This document shows, in pieces, positions 1 through 8,303 of a stretch of DNA of 64,000 nucleotides. Origin of the DNA: G963663775 sp963663775. Lineage in GTDB: Bacteria > Bacillota > Clostridia > Oscillospirales > Butyricicoccaceae. The stretch covers positions 1,364,001 to 1,428,000 of the forward strand of contig OY760624.1 in NCBI GenBank assembly GCA_963663775.1, written 5' to 3'. Positions within the stretch are counted from its first letter, which is position 1, and each line of letters opens with the position of its first letter. A model generated the notes under the pieces. It was not told the DNA's origin. It ran no database searches and worked only from the letters and a program-made list of their open reading frames with translations. The position numbers and the translations under genes are program-made.

Positions 1-482
1 ACTTGATTTCCCGCAAGGAAGACAACATGACCAAATTTGAGGATTTGGATGGCAAGGTGGTTGTGCCGAACCCGCCGAATGACGGACTGTATGTCGTGCT
101 GCACAACATGGCAGAGGAACATCCGGATGTACAGTTCACACAGGAAGAGGTTTCCAACTATATTTCCTATGCAGATTCCTGCCGTGGCGTTTCCAATGGT
201 ACATATGACGTATGGTTTGGTGGAGATACCATGTTCTACGACATTATGAAGCAGGAGCCGATGGACAATTTGGTTTGCTCCGACCCCATCACCTGCGCAC
301 CTTGCGTGGTGGTTATCAACAAGGATTTGACCGCTTTCCGTGATGAAATCAATACTGCGATTGCAAAGCTGTATGAGGATGGCTCTTTGCAGGAACTGGC
401 AACCAAATGGCTGGATACGGATGTGTTTGCGATTGCAGAAACCACAGGCGCACTTGCCGATTATAGCCAGTATGGCGCTTAA
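1..482 (+). CDS. Amino acid ABC transporter substrate-binding protein, 3' part only
   Basis: This is the C-terminal part of an extracellular solute-binding protein, cut by the left edge of the window; the frame is open from base 3 and no true start or signal peptide is present. The visible 159 residues contain a late SBP_bac_3-like pattern: a GTYDVWFGGD segment, a short VVVINKD strand and the helix AKLYEDGSLQELATKWLD that usually closes lobe 1 of polar amino acid binding proteins. Two HisM-type permease genes follow, which supports an amino acid or opine-like ligand. The ATPase of this transporter is not in the window and may lie upstream. Ligand unknown. Confidence 0.82.
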   Translation, partial: LISRKEDNMTKFEDLDGKVVVPNPPNDGLYVVLHNMAEEHPDVQFTQEEVSNYISYADSCRGVSNGTYDVWFGGDTMFYDIMKQEPMDNLVCSDPITCAPCVVVINKDLTAFRDEINTAIAKLYEDGSLQELATKWLDTDVFAIAETTGALADYSQYGA

Positions 483-525
483 TTTGCACATTTCTTGTTT
501 CTCTTTTCATAGACAGGGGGATTGC

Positions 526-557
526 AAGGAAGAGGAACGTTCTCCTCTTCCTTTTCT
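526..557 (+). terminator. Hairpin between binding-protein and permease genes
   Basis: An 11-bp stem (526-536 with 543-553), loop ACGTTC, is followed by a T-rich tail. It lies between the binding-protein gene and the first permease gene. Such intercistronic hairpins usually let the binding protein be made in excess over the membrane subunits; that role is inferred. Confidence 0.6.
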
Positions 558-612
558 CCCACAGCAACTGGTCTGACTGGTTATACCAAAATTTAAAGGA
601 GGTGCGAACATC

Positions 613-1353
613 ATGCAAATCGTACTGGAAAAACTGCCTGTACTGCTCAGGGCATTGCCGCTCACATTTGAACTGCTGTTTCTGTCGGTTGCCATCGCAT
701 TTGTACTGGCACTGCTGCTGACGGCGGCAAAACTCAGCTCGCACAAGGTGCTGCGTGGGTTTGCAAGTGTCTATATTTCGTTTATGCGCGGCACGCCGAT
801 GATTGCACAGATATTGATTACCTTCATCGGCATTCCCATTCTTTTTCGAGAAGTCTTTGGCATCAGCACCGCAGGTTGGAACAACATGGTCTATGCCGTT
901 GTGGCATTTAGTTTGAATGAAGCTGCATTTTTTGCAGAAATCTTTCGGTCGGCATATTTGGCAATCGACCGTGGACAAATGGAAGCCGGTCAAAGCATCG
1001 GCATGAACCGCTGGCAGGTCTTTCGGCGCATCATCTTTCCGCAGGCGGCGGCGTCAGCGCTTCCCAATACCACGAATATGATTATTGAGCTTATGAAAAA
1101 TACATCTCTTGGCATGGCAATCGGTGTTGTAGACCTGATGGGCATGGCAAAGCAGGTTTCCTATAACACCATGGGTGTGGGACAGACATCGATTTTTTTG
1201 GCGGTTGCCGTATTATATTGGCTGATTGGCATTGTGTTTATGGTCATTTCCAGTAAAGTGACGCAGCATTTGAACCGTTGGAACAGCCCCAATGCACCGG
1301 TGAAAAAGCGTTGGAGCATTGCAAAACGAGCGACAGGAGGGGATTCGGTATGA
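613..1353 (+). CDS. Amino acid ABC transporter permease (HisM/GlnP type)
   Basis: Membrane subunit of a polar amino acid importer, 246 residues, the usual length. About five hydrophobic segments are visible. The EAA loop that contacts the ATPase is clear near residues 118-140 (Q-MEAGQSIGMNRWQVFRRIIFPQ). The ATG is preceded by AAAGGAGG with good spacing. It overlaps the next permease by an ATGA junction, so the two should be translationally coupled and form a heterodimeric channel. It is downstream of the binding protein and upstream of catabolic enzymes, suggesting uptake of the substrate that the operon degrades. The substrate cannot be read from the sequence. Confidence 0.92.
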   Translation: MQIVLEKLPVLLRALPLTFELLFLSVAIAFVLALLLTAAKLSSHKVLRGFASVYISFMRGTPMIAQILITFIGIPILFREVFGISTAGWNNMVYAVVAFSLNEAAFFAEIFRSAYLAIDRGQMEAGQSIGMNRWQVFRRIIFPQAAASALPNTTNMIIELMKNTSLGMAIGVVDLMGMAKQVSYNTMGVGQTSIFLAVAVLYWLIGIVFMVISSKVTQHLNRWNSPNAPVKKRWSIAKRATGGDSV

Positions 1354-2105
1354 GTTTGGATTTTGGATATGCACTCTCTTGCATCCAGCCGATTCTCAGA
1401 AAGCTGCCGATAACCATGTACATGACATTGCTTGCAGTGCTCTTGGCGTTGGTGGTGGGAACCGTGTTTGCATTGTTTATTCGTGGCAGAGTGCCTGTGT
1501 TTGCACAGATTTCCACGGCGCTTTGCTCCTTTTTGAAGGGTGTTCCGGTACTGGTCATGCTGTATGTGGTCTATTATGCGATGCCGGACATTTTAACCAC
1601 GCTGGGCATTCCGTATGATTTGCGCAATCCGCCGAAGATGCTGTTTGCGGTGACGGCATTCGGGCTGTCATATGCACCGTATATGTCGGATATGCTGATT
1701 TCGGCATTTGATACCGTGCCGCGCGGACAGATGGAAGCCTGCATGTCCTTGGGGTTTACGCATTTTCAAGCCATGCGCCGTATTATTGCACCGCAGATGG
1801 TTGTAGTGGCAACGCCGGTGTTCGGCAACCACTTTGTCAATCTGCTGAAAATGACCTCCTTGGCATATATGGTGACCATTGTAGAAATGATGGGGGCTGC
1901 CAAAAACTATGCCACAGGAAACCAGATGTTTTTGGAAACCTATATTGTTGCGGCGTTGCTGTTTTGGATTGTTTGCGTGTTGTTTGATTATGCATTTGCA
2001 CGGATAGAGGTTCGATTGGGCAAATTCCGTTCCAAAATGCTTCCAGCGGATGCACCTGTGAAAAAAACAGGCATTTTCACATTGATGACCGGAATCGGTC
2101 GATGA
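1350..2105 (+). CDS. Amino acid ABC transporter permease, second subunit
   Basis: Second HisM-type membrane subunit, 251 residues. I chose the ATG at 1350 because it overlaps the stop of the previous gene (ATGA) and has AGGAGG ten bases upstream; a longer in-frame start at 1278 would overlap the upstream gene by 75 bases. The EAA loop (GQMEACMSLGFTHFQAMRRIIAPQ) is near residues 125-148, and several hydrophobic helices are present. It pairs with the 613-1353 product. The C-terminus ends in a basic, probably cytoplasmic tail. An Fe-alcohol dehydrogenase gene follows after 15 bases, so transport and catabolism appear co-transcribed. Confidence 0.92.
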   Translation: MSLDFGYALSCIQPILRKLPITMYMTLLAVLLALVVGTVFALFIRGRVPVFAQISTALCSFLKGVPVLVMLYVVYYAMPDILTTLGIPYDLRNPPKMLFAVTAFGLSYAPYMSDMLISAFDTVPRGQMEACMSLGFTHFQAMRRIIAPQMVVVATPVFGNHFVNLLKMTSLAYMVTIVEMMGAAKNYATGNQMFLETYIVAALLFWIVCVLFDYAFARIEVRLGKFRSKMLPADAPVKKTGIFTLMTGIGR

Positions 2106-2120
2106 AAAAGGGGAGGTAGT

Positions 2121-3293
2121 ATGAAAGAATTTCAATTTAAGATGCCTGCCCGTGTGGTATTTGGCGAAGGCAAGGCAAAAGAGCTGGGAACGCTGGCGGC
2201 AGGGTTGCTGCCTGCGGGGGAAAAACGAATTTTAATCGTTACAGGGCCACGGGTATCCAAAGATGCGTATTTTGCTGAAATCGTAGCGGCACTTACGGCA
2301 GAAGGATACCAGTGCATGGTATATACCAACACCATGCCGGAGCCAAATGTGCAGGCGATTGACACGGCGGCGGCATTTTTGCGGGACTGCGGCGCAAAGC
2401 TGCTGATTGCCATTGGCGGCGGCAGTCCGATTGACACGGCAAAGGCGATGGCGGTGCTCGCCACGCACGAAGGCTCGATACAGGACTACTTGTTTGGCGG
2501 CAGCAAGTCGGTGCAGTCAGCAGTGCTTCCTTTGATTGCAGTACCGACCACCGCCGGCAGCGGCAGTGAAGTCACGGCGGCAAGTGTGGTGGATGATACC
2601 GAAAAAGGCGTGAAGCTGTCCATCACACATGATAGCTTAATCCCCAAATATGCGGTCATTGACCCTTTGATGCACATGGGCATGCCGCCTGCGATTACCG
2701 CATCTACAGGGATGGATGCACTGACACATGCCATTGAAGCCTATGTGTCACGCAACGCCAGTATTATCAGCGATGCTTATGCGGAAAAGTGCATTGCACT
2801 TGTCGGGGACTATCTGCGTACAGCGGTGGCAGATGGCACAAACCGAGAGGCACGCAGTGCCATGGCGATTGCGGCGGTGTTGGGTGCGGCGGCATTCCTA
2901 AATGGCGGATTGGGGGCAGTGCATGGCATCAGCCAATCGATTGGCGGTGCGGCGCACACCCCGCATGGCATCACCAATGCCATCATGCTGCCCTATGTGA
3001 TGGCAAATAACCTGCCGGGAAATTTGAAGAAATTTGCACATATCGCAGTGTTATTGGGCGAAAAGACAGAAGGTTTACCACTACGAGAGGCGGCAGAAAA
3101 GGCGGTGAAAGCCGTGCAGCAGCTTTCGGCAGATATTCGGATTCCAAAATCCTTGGGAGAACTGGGCGTTAAAGAAGAGATGTTTGAGGAAATCATCAGC
3201 AGCACCATGGCATATCGCCTGTTACCGATGAATCCTGTGACGATACAGGCAGACGATGTGCGCATGATTTTGCAGCAGGCAATACAGGTTTAA
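2121..3293 (+). CDS. Iron-containing alcohol dehydrogenase
   Basis: Group III NAD(P)-dependent alcohol dehydrogenase, 390 residues, full length. The nucleotide-binding GGGSPID stretch is at residues 99-105 and the family signature PTTAGSGSE at 142-150. The four predicted metal ligands are all present: Asp199 and His203 in MDALTHAIE, His268 in GAVHG and His282 in HTPHG. It probably interconverts an aldehyde or hydroxy acid with its alcohol. In this operon it may reduce a semialdehyde released by the aminotransferase encoded next; that is inference from position. The start has GGGGAGG upstream. The exact substrate is unknown, since this family has very varied specificity. Confidence 0.9.
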   Translation: MKEFQFKMPARVVFGEGKAKELGTLAAGLLPAGEKRILIVTGPRVSKDAYFAEIVAALTAEGYQCMVYTNTMPEPNVQAIDTAAAFLRDCGAKLLIAIGGGSPIDTAKAMAVLATHEGSIQDYLFGGSKSVQSAVLPLIAVPTTAGSGSEVTAASVVDDTEKGVKLSITHDSLIPKYAVIDPLMHMGMPPAITASTGMDALTHAIEAYVSRNASIISDAYAEKCIALVGDYLRTAVADGTNREARSAMAIAAVLGAAAFLNGGLGAVHGISQSIGGAAHTPHGITNAIMLPYVMANNLPGNLKKFAHIAVLLGEKTEGLPLREAAEKAVKAVQQLSADIRIPKSLGELGVKEEMFEEIISSTMAYRLLPMNPVTIQADDVRMILQQAIQV

Positions 3294-3330
3294 GAAGTAC
3301 AGACAGAAGAACGGAAAGGAAATGTGTAGT

Positions 3331-4617
3331 ATGATGAAATTTGAAGAGTATAAGCCGTTTTTGAGCCCGGCTTTGGCAAAAGCAACCGATTTGATTGTGG
3401 AAAGCGGCAAAGGCTGTTATGTGAAAACCGTGGAAGGCGAAGAATATCTGGATTTTGTGCAGGGCATTGCAGTCAACTGTCTGGGACACAGCCACCCCGC
3501 GATTGTACAGGCGATTGCTGACCAAGCCGGCAAAATCATCAACGGCTCGTTTAATTTGGTCAACTTTCCCAGCACCCTGTCGCTTGCCAAGCGTTTGACA
3601 GAAAATACCCCAGGCGAGTTGAACTCTATCTTCTTTTCCAACGGCGGTGCAGAAGCAAACGATGGCGCATTGAAGCTGGCACGTGCCTATACAAAGCGTA
3701 CGGGAATCATCGCATTTAAGGGTTCTTTCCATGGACGCACGGTTGGTTCCTCTACGATTACAGGTTCCAACTCCAAATATCGTAAGTATTGCGAGCCAAT
3801 GATGGGCGGCGTATACTTTACGCCCTATCCGACACGTGATTTGTGCCCGGATGGATTTGATGAAGAACAGCGCACCGATTTTTGCTTGAAAGAGCTGGAA
3901 AATCTGTTTAAATATATCGTAGCACCGGAAACCGTCGCAGCAATCATGATGGAGCCTGTGCAGGGAGAAGGCGGCTATGTCGTACCAAACAAACGCTTTG
4001 TGCAGCGCATTCGCGAAATTTGTAATCAGTATGGCATTCTGCTGATTTTCGATGAAATCCAGTCGGGATATGGACGTACCGGCAAGATGTTTGCCAGCGA
4101 ACACTTTGATGTAGTGCCCGATATTATGACGGTGGGCAAGGCAATCGCAGGCGGCTTGCCGATGAGTGCCATCATCTCCACGGAGGAAATCATGTCCGAA
4201 TGGCATGCGGGCATGCACGGCACGACCTTCGGCGGCAATCCGGTGGCAGCGGCGGCGGCAGGCGCAGTGCTGGACCAGTTTGAAGAATTGAATCTTTTGA
4301 ACAATGTCAACGAAATGGGCGCTTATCTCAAGGAACGCCTCGTGGAATTGCAGAAAAAGTATCCGATTATTTATGATGTGCGTGGACTTGGCTTGATGAT
4401 TGCATGTGAAATCTGTCATTTGGATGGCACACCGGCAGGTGATTTGTTTGCAAAAATCAAAGATTTGTGCTTGCAAAAGCATATGCTGACACTTTCCTGC
4501 GGTGTAAATGGCAACGGTATGCGCTTCGCAACGCCGCTCAATGTCACCAAGGCAGAACTGGATGCCGGGCTGAAAATTTTTGAAGAAGCCGTACAAGAAG
4601 TGTCGGCTGTACTGTAA
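3331..4617 (+). CDS. Class III aminotransferase (PLP-dependent, omega-amino acid type)
   Basis: PLP enzyme related to 4-aminobutyrate, acetylornithine and other omega-aminotransferases, 428 residues from the chosen ATG. The SNGGAEAND region binds the cofactor phosphate, SFHGRT follows, Asp241 in IFDEIQSGYGRTG contacts the pyridine nitrogen, and Lys270 in TVGKAIAGG is the Schiff-base lysine. I prefer the ATG at 3331 over 3322 because GGAAAGGA (3313-3320) ends ten bases upstream of 3331 but only one base from 3322. It could convert a diamine or omega-amino acid to a semialdehyde, fitting the adjacent Fe-alcohol dehydrogenase. Substrate not determined. Confidence 0.9.
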   Translation: MMKFEEYKPFLSPALAKATDLIVESGKGCYVKTVEGEEYLDFVQGIAVNCLGHSHPAIVQAIADQAGKIINGSFNLVNFPSTLSLAKRLTENTPGELNSIFFSNGGAEANDGALKLARAYTKRTGIIAFKGSFHGRTVGSSTITGSNSKYRKYCEPMMGGVYFTPYPTRDLCPDGFDEEQRTDFCLKELENLFKYIVAPETVAAIMMEPVQGEGGYVVPNKRFVQRIREICNQYGILLIFDEIQSGYGRTGKMFASEHFDVVPDIMTVGKAIAGGLPMSAIISTEEIMSEWHAGMHGTTFGGNPVAAAAAGAVLDQFEELNLLNNVNEMGAYLKERLVELQKKYPIIYDVRGLGLMIACEICHLDGTPAGDLFAKIKDLCLQKHMLTLSCGVNGNGMRFATPLNVTKAELDAGLKIFEEAVQEVSAVL

Positions 4618-4630
4618 AGGAGGAATCCGC

Positions 4631-5614
4631 ATGGCAAAGGTAATCTATTATAATATCGATGACACGCTCGACTATGAAACGCAGCTGCTGCAGGAGTGGG
4701 GCGTTACCGATGTAGAGTTAATTGAAATCAAGGATGCGGAACGTGCAACGGCGTTTACCGAAGCCGTGCAGGAAGCAGACGGATTGGTCGTGGAGTATGA
4801 CCAAGTGACGGCAGAGCGCATGGAAAAGCTGCCCAAGCTGAAAATCGTGGCATTGCAGTCCATTGGCTTCAATAATGTAGACATTGATGCCGCAACTGAA
4901 CACGGCGTATGCGTCACCAATATTCCGGGATTTTGCACCGAAGAGGTTGCGACCCATACCATCGGCATGCTGCTGGACTTGACCCGCAAGATTACGTACT
5001 TAGACCGCAGTGTCCGTGCAGGGCAGTGGAATCCGCTGTTGGGCTATGAACTGCATCGCTTGACGGACAAAACCTTTGGCATGGTGTTCTTCGGCTCGAT
5101 TCCCAAAGCCATGATGCCAATGCTCAAGGCGTTGGGGCTCAAGGTTTTGGTGTACGCACCCACAAAGACCAAAGAATTTTTGGCGGAATATGGCGCAGAA
5201 AAAGCAGAAACCCTTGATGAATTGTTGGAAAAATCCGATTTTGTGTCCATGCACTGCCCGCTCAATGATGTGACGAACAAGATGATGGGTGCGGCGCAGT
5301 TTGCGAAGATGAAGCAGAGCGCATTTTTCATCAACACCGCACGTGGCGGCGTGGTAGACGAACCCGCATTGGTGGAGGCCTTAAAGACAGGGGAAATCAT
5401 GGGTGCTGCGGTGGATGTCATTGCAGATGAAGCGTCTGAAAAGAGCGACCTGTTTGCGCTGGAAAATACGGTTATCACCCCGCATGCGGCATTTATGTCG
5501 GTCGATGCGTTCTATAATGGCAGAAAATTGGCGCTCGAACAGCTGGTACAGCGGTTGTCCAAAAAGGAAATACCGACCAATTTGGTGAACAAAAATCTGG
5601 AGATTGTGTTTTAA
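4631..5614 (+). CDS. D-isomer-specific 2-hydroxyacid dehydrogenase-like protein with altered NAD motif
   Basis: Member of the D-2-hydroxyacid dehydrogenase family, 327 residues. Start ATG 4631 follows AAAGGAGG. The catalytic triad is intact: Arg238 in NTARGG, Glu267 in VIADE and His285 in TPHAA. The dinucleotide fold is unusual: where relatives have G-x-G-x-x-G, this protein has F153-F154-G155-S156-I157-P158, so two of three glycines are replaced. It may still bind NAD(H) differently, use another cofactor, or have a non-catalytic role. The neighbours suggest reduction of an oxo acid formed in the pathway or the reverse reaction. Confidence 0.85.
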   Translation: MAKVIYYNIDDTLDYETQLLQEWGVTDVELIEIKDAERATAFTEAVQEADGLVVEYDQVTAERMEKLPKLKIVALQSIGFNNVDIDAATEHGVCVTNIPGFCTEEVATHTIGMLLDLTRKITYLDRSVRAGQWNPLLGYELHRLTDKTFGMVFFGSIPKAMMPMLKALGLKVLVYAPTKTKEFLAEYGAEKAETLDELLEKSDFVSMHCPLNDVTNKMMGAAQFAKMKQSAFFINTARGGVVDEPALVEALKTGEIMGAAVDVIADEASEKSDLFALENTVITPHAAFMSVDAFYNGRKLALEQLVQRLSKKEIPTNLVNKNLEIVF

Positions 5615-5628
5615 AAGGAGCGATTTTC

Positions 5629-6009
5629 ATGAAAAAGCAAATTGAAATTATGACCGATAAATGCCCACCAGCAGCAGGTCCCTATGTGCAGGGCTTGCAA
5701 TTTGAAAATCTGGTGTTTGCAACACAGGTCGGCATCGGTGCGGATGGTGCTTTGGTAGAGGGCGGCATCGAAGCACAGACCCGCCAGACCATGGAAAATA
5801 TCAAAGCAGTGCTGGAAGCGGCAGGTTCTTCGATGGAAAAGGTGCTGAAATGCACGATTTATATTGCAAATGCCGAGGATAAGTCAGGTATGAATGCCGT
5901 ATACAGCAGTTATTTCACCGACCCATTCCCCTCCCGCTGCTGCGTGCAGGTGGCAGGCATGGCAGATGGTGCATTGGTCGAGATGGAAGTCATGGCGTAT
6001 ATTCAATAA
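5629..6009 (+). CDS. RidA family enamine/imine deaminase
   Basis: Small trimeric Rid/YjgF/YER057c/UK114 family protein, 126 residues. Arg103 in the PFPSRCCVQV segment corresponds to the arginine that binds the carboxylate of the imino acid in RidA proteins, and the usual GPYVQG start of the pocket is at residues 17-22. RidA hydrolyses reactive imines or enamines that leak from PLP enzymes and amino acid oxidases. It sits between an aminotransferase and a flavin-dependent amine dehydrogenase, exactly where such imines would arise. AAAGGAG precedes the ATG. Confident on family; the precise imine is unknown. Confidence 0.93.
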   Translation: MKKQIEIMTDKCPPAAGPYVQGLQFENLVFATQVGIGADGALVEGGIEAQTRQTMENIKAVLEAAGSSMEKVLKCTIYIANAEDKSGMNAVYSSYFTDPFPSRCCVQVAGMADGALVEMEVMAYIQ

Positions 6010-6056
6010 AAAAATAACAGAGCAGTATGCTAAAAAAAGGGCAGGGGGCGAAAAAA

Positions 6057-6374
6057 GTGTGCATGAGAGTAGAAGAACACGTGATTTTGGACACCACACC
6101 AACAGGGAAGCTGGTAGAAATCACCGTCGATGGAAAAACTGTGGAAGCCTATGAAGGCGAAGCGATTTTGGCGGCACTGCTTGCCAAAGGCATTATCGTG
6201 AATCGATATACCGTCAAAAAACAAGAGCCGCGCGGATTGTTCTGTGGCATCGGGCAGTGCACAGACTGTGCCATGGTGGTGGACGGCAAGCCAAATGTGC
6301 GTACTTGCATCACACCGGTGCGTGCCGGTATGGTCATTGAAACACAAAATGGCTTGGGAAAGGCGGGGGTGTAG
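6057..6374 (+). CDS. Small (2Fe-2S) subunit of a flavin amine/opine dehydrogenase
   Basis: Ferredoxin-like protein of about 105 residues with the plant-type cluster pattern FCGIGQCTDCAMVVDGKPNVRTC. It resembles the small iron-sulfur subunit of multi-subunit sarcosine, proline, opine or hydrogen cyanide synthase-type dehydrogenases. GTG 6057 fits the AGGGGG at 6043-6048 best; ATG 6063 or ATG 6027 are alternatives. The stop is directly followed by the FAD subunit gene. It should pass electrons between the two flavoproteins encoded at 6376-7503 and 8304-9482 and an external carrier. Confidence 0.85.
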   Translation: MCMRVEEHVILDTTPTGKLVEITVDGKTVEAYEGEAILAALLAKGIIVNRYTVKKQEPRGLFCGIGQCTDCAMVVDGKPNVRTCITPVRAGMVIETQNGLGKAGV

Positions 6375-6375
6375 T

Positions 6376-7503
6376 ATGCTGGAGCGTGAAGTGGTGATTG
6401 TTGGTGCAGGCCCTGCAGGGTTGGCAGCAGCGATTGAAGCGGCAGGTGCAGGCGCACAGGTTCTGCTGGTGGATTTGAATATGCGTCCGGGCGGACAGCT
6501 GTTCAAGCAGATTCATAAATTTTTCGGCTCCAGTGCGCATCGTTCCGGCACCCGTGGCATGGACATTGGCGATATGATGCTCCGAGAAGCGCAGGAAAAG
6601 GGCGTGGAGCTTTGGCTGGGCAGTACCGTCATTGGACTGTTCCCCGGCAATAAGGTGGGCATTCGTCACGGAAATGATGGTGTTTCCGGCGAATTTGTCA
6701 CAGTGCATGCCAAAAAAATCATTGTTGCCGCAGGTGCATCGGAGAACGTGGTGCGGTTTGAAGGCTGGACAACACCGGGCGTCATGGGTGCGGGTGCGGC
6801 ACAGACGATGGTCAATGTCAATCATGTGAAACCCGGCAACAAAGTGGTGATGCTCGGCAGCGGCAACGTGGGTTTGATTGTATCCTATCAGCTGATGCAG
6901 GCAGGCTGCGATGTGGTAGCATTGGTGGAAGCAGCACCAAAGGTGGGCGGCTATGCGGTGCATGCGGCAAAGATTGCACGTGCAGGCGTGCCAATTTACA
7001 CAGGGCATACCATCAAGCGTGTCATTTCTGACGGCAATCGTGTATCGCAGGTGGAAATTGTGGCATTGGATGAAAAATTTCAGCCGATTGCAGGCAGTGA
7101 GAAGACCTTGGAAGCGGACACCGTTGCCATTGGCGCAGGGCTCAAGCCTACCACCGAACTGCTGGCACTGCTGAAATGCGAATTTACCTTCCATCCCACA
7201 TTGGGACGTGTGCCGCTGCACAATCAGGACATGGAAACCTCGCATGCAGGGGTATATATCGCAGGCGATACCACAGGCGTTGAGGAAGCGAACACCGCCT
7301 TGGAAGAGGGACGCATTGCGGGTATTTCGGCGGCGCAGTCTTTGGGATATTTGACAGATACGGCGGCAACAGCGGCAAAGGATGAAATCTGGGCACGTGT
7401 CAAGGCCCTGCGTATGGGGCCGTTTGGCGAACGCCGTCAGCAGGCGAAAGTTGATATTTTAGCGGAATATACCGAAAAAATCGGTGTTCCGACCGTGGTT
7501 TAA
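6376..7503 (+). CDS. FAD/NAD(P)-dependent oxidoreductase, alpha-like subunit of amine dehydrogenase
   Basis: Pyridine-nucleotide-disulfide oxidoreductase-fold protein, 375 residues, like the HcnB/OoxA and sarcosine oxidase alpha core. The FAD motif GAGPAG is at residues 10-15, followed by NMRPGGQLFKQIHKFFGS, a segment typical of this subunit. A second dinucleotide motif (MLGSGNVG) is near residue 158, and YIAGDTTGVEEANTALEEGR near the C-terminus completes FAD binding. ATG 6376 lies 8 bases after GGCGGGGG. In fused relatives this domain shares one chain with 2Fe-2S and BFD domains; here each piece is its own gene. It likely reoxidises the complex with NAD(P) or a ferredoxin. Confidence 0.88.
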   Translation: MLEREVVIVGAGPAGLAAAIEAAGAGAQVLLVDLNMRPGGQLFKQIHKFFGSSAHRSGTRGMDIGDMMLREAQEKGVELWLGSTVIGLFPGNKVGIRHGNDGVSGEFVTVHAKKIIVAAGASENVVRFEGWTTPGVMGAGAAQTMVNVNHVKPGNKVVMLGSGNVGLIVSYQLMQAGCDVVALVEAAPKVGGYAVHAAKIARAGVPIYTGHTIKRVISDGNRVSQVEIVALDEKFQPIAGSEKTLEADTVAIGAGLKPTTELLALLKCEFTFHPTLGRVPLHNQDMETSHAGVYIAGDTTGVEEANTALEEGRIAGISAAQSLGYLTDTAATAAKDEIWARVKALRMGPFGERRQQAKVDILAEYTEKIGVPTVV

Positions 7504-7518
7504 GAGGAGGTGTGCAAG

Positions 7519-8019
7519 ATGCCGCTTTTGCAAAACGGGTTTTTGACCTATGAAGAACTTACGGCGATGCGCGCCGTACCCAGTCAGGCACGCTATGCCG
7601 CAGGACCGGTTGCCGTCATTGAATGCGTGCAGGAAATCCCCTGCAATCCATGCGAAGCATCCTGTCCGGCGCATGCGATTTGTGTCGGGGAACCCATCAT
7701 CAATTTGCCCCAGCTGACGGAAGACAGCTGCACAGGCTGCGGCATGTGCGTGGCAAAATGTCCGGGGCTTGCGATTTTTATTGTCAATAAGGCATATTCC
7801 GAAACAACAGCAACCGTAGGCTTTCCATATGAATATTTCCCGCAGCCGAACGAGGGAGCCACCGTCAATGCCGTGAATCGAGCAGGACAGGTGGTCTGTC
7901 AGGGCACAGTGGTCAAGATTTTAAATCCTGCGACCTTTGACCACACACCGGTGATTACGGTGGAAATTCCAAAAGCATACGCCGATGAAGTGCGTGGCAT
8001 CGAAAGGGGGGCGTTCTGA
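7519..8019 (+). CDS. 4Fe-4S ferredoxin-type subunit of the dehydrogenase
   Basis: Iron-sulfur protein of 166 residues. Two cysteine groups are visible: Cys36, 42, 45, 49 and 55 (ECVQEIPCNPCEASCP..C) and a classic CTGCGMCVAKCP at 71-82. The C-terminal half has no recognised cluster. ATG 7519 is eight bases after AGAGGAGG; a GTG at 7510 lies inside the ribosome site. The gene overlaps the next by the sequence TGATG. In anaerobes this extra ferredoxin may replace oxygen or quinone as the electron outlet of the flavoenzyme; that is inference from position. Confidence 0.83.
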   Translation: MPLLQNGFLTYEELTAMRAVPSQARYAAGPVAVIECVQEIPCNPCEASCPAHAICVGEPIINLPQLTEDSCTGCGMCVAKCPGLAIFIVNKAYSETTATVGFPYEYFPQPNEGATVNAVNRAGQVVCQGTVVKILNPATFDHTPVITVEIPKAYADEVRGIERGAF

Positions 8020-8303
8020 TGGCAGAGTTTACGGATTTGGACATGATTGTCTGCCGCTGTGAAGAAATCACGGTGGGGGAAATCAAGCAGGCAATTGCAG
8101 AAGGTGCACGAGATGTCACAGGCGTCAAGCGCCGTGTGCGTGCAGGCATGGGACTGTGTCAGGGGCGCACCTGTGAAAAGATGGTACAGCAGATTTTGTG
8201 CAGTGAGTTGGGATTGCCGCTGGAGGCGGTGGGCGCATCTAGTCCACGTCCGCCAGTGCGTCCCATCAGCTTTGGCGAATTGGCAGATGGGGAGGTGGAG
8301 TAA
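8019..8303 (+). CDS. BFD-like (2Fe-2S)-binding protein
   Basis: A 94-residue protein with the bacterioferritin-associated-ferredoxin-like cysteine pattern: Cys12-x-Cys14 near the N-terminus and Cys47/Cys52 in GLCQGRTCEKMV. Such modules occur as the C-terminal domain of opine, proline and D-hydroxyproline dehydrogenase alpha subunits. Here it is separate, and its start overlaps the stop of the 4Fe-4S gene. It probably carries the 2Fe-2S cluster of the complex at the interface between the FAD subunits. The following DAO-type gene starts one base after the stop codon. Confidence 0.87.
   Translation: MAEFTDLDMIVCRCEEITVGEIKQAIAEGARDVTGVKRRVRAGMGLCQGRTCEKMVQQILCSELGLPLEAVGASSPRPPVRPISFGELADGEVE

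Noticed and set aside
3322..3330. Start of the class III aminotransferase at 3322
   Set aside because: The ribosome site GGAAAGGA ends one base before it; ATG 3331 has workable spacing.
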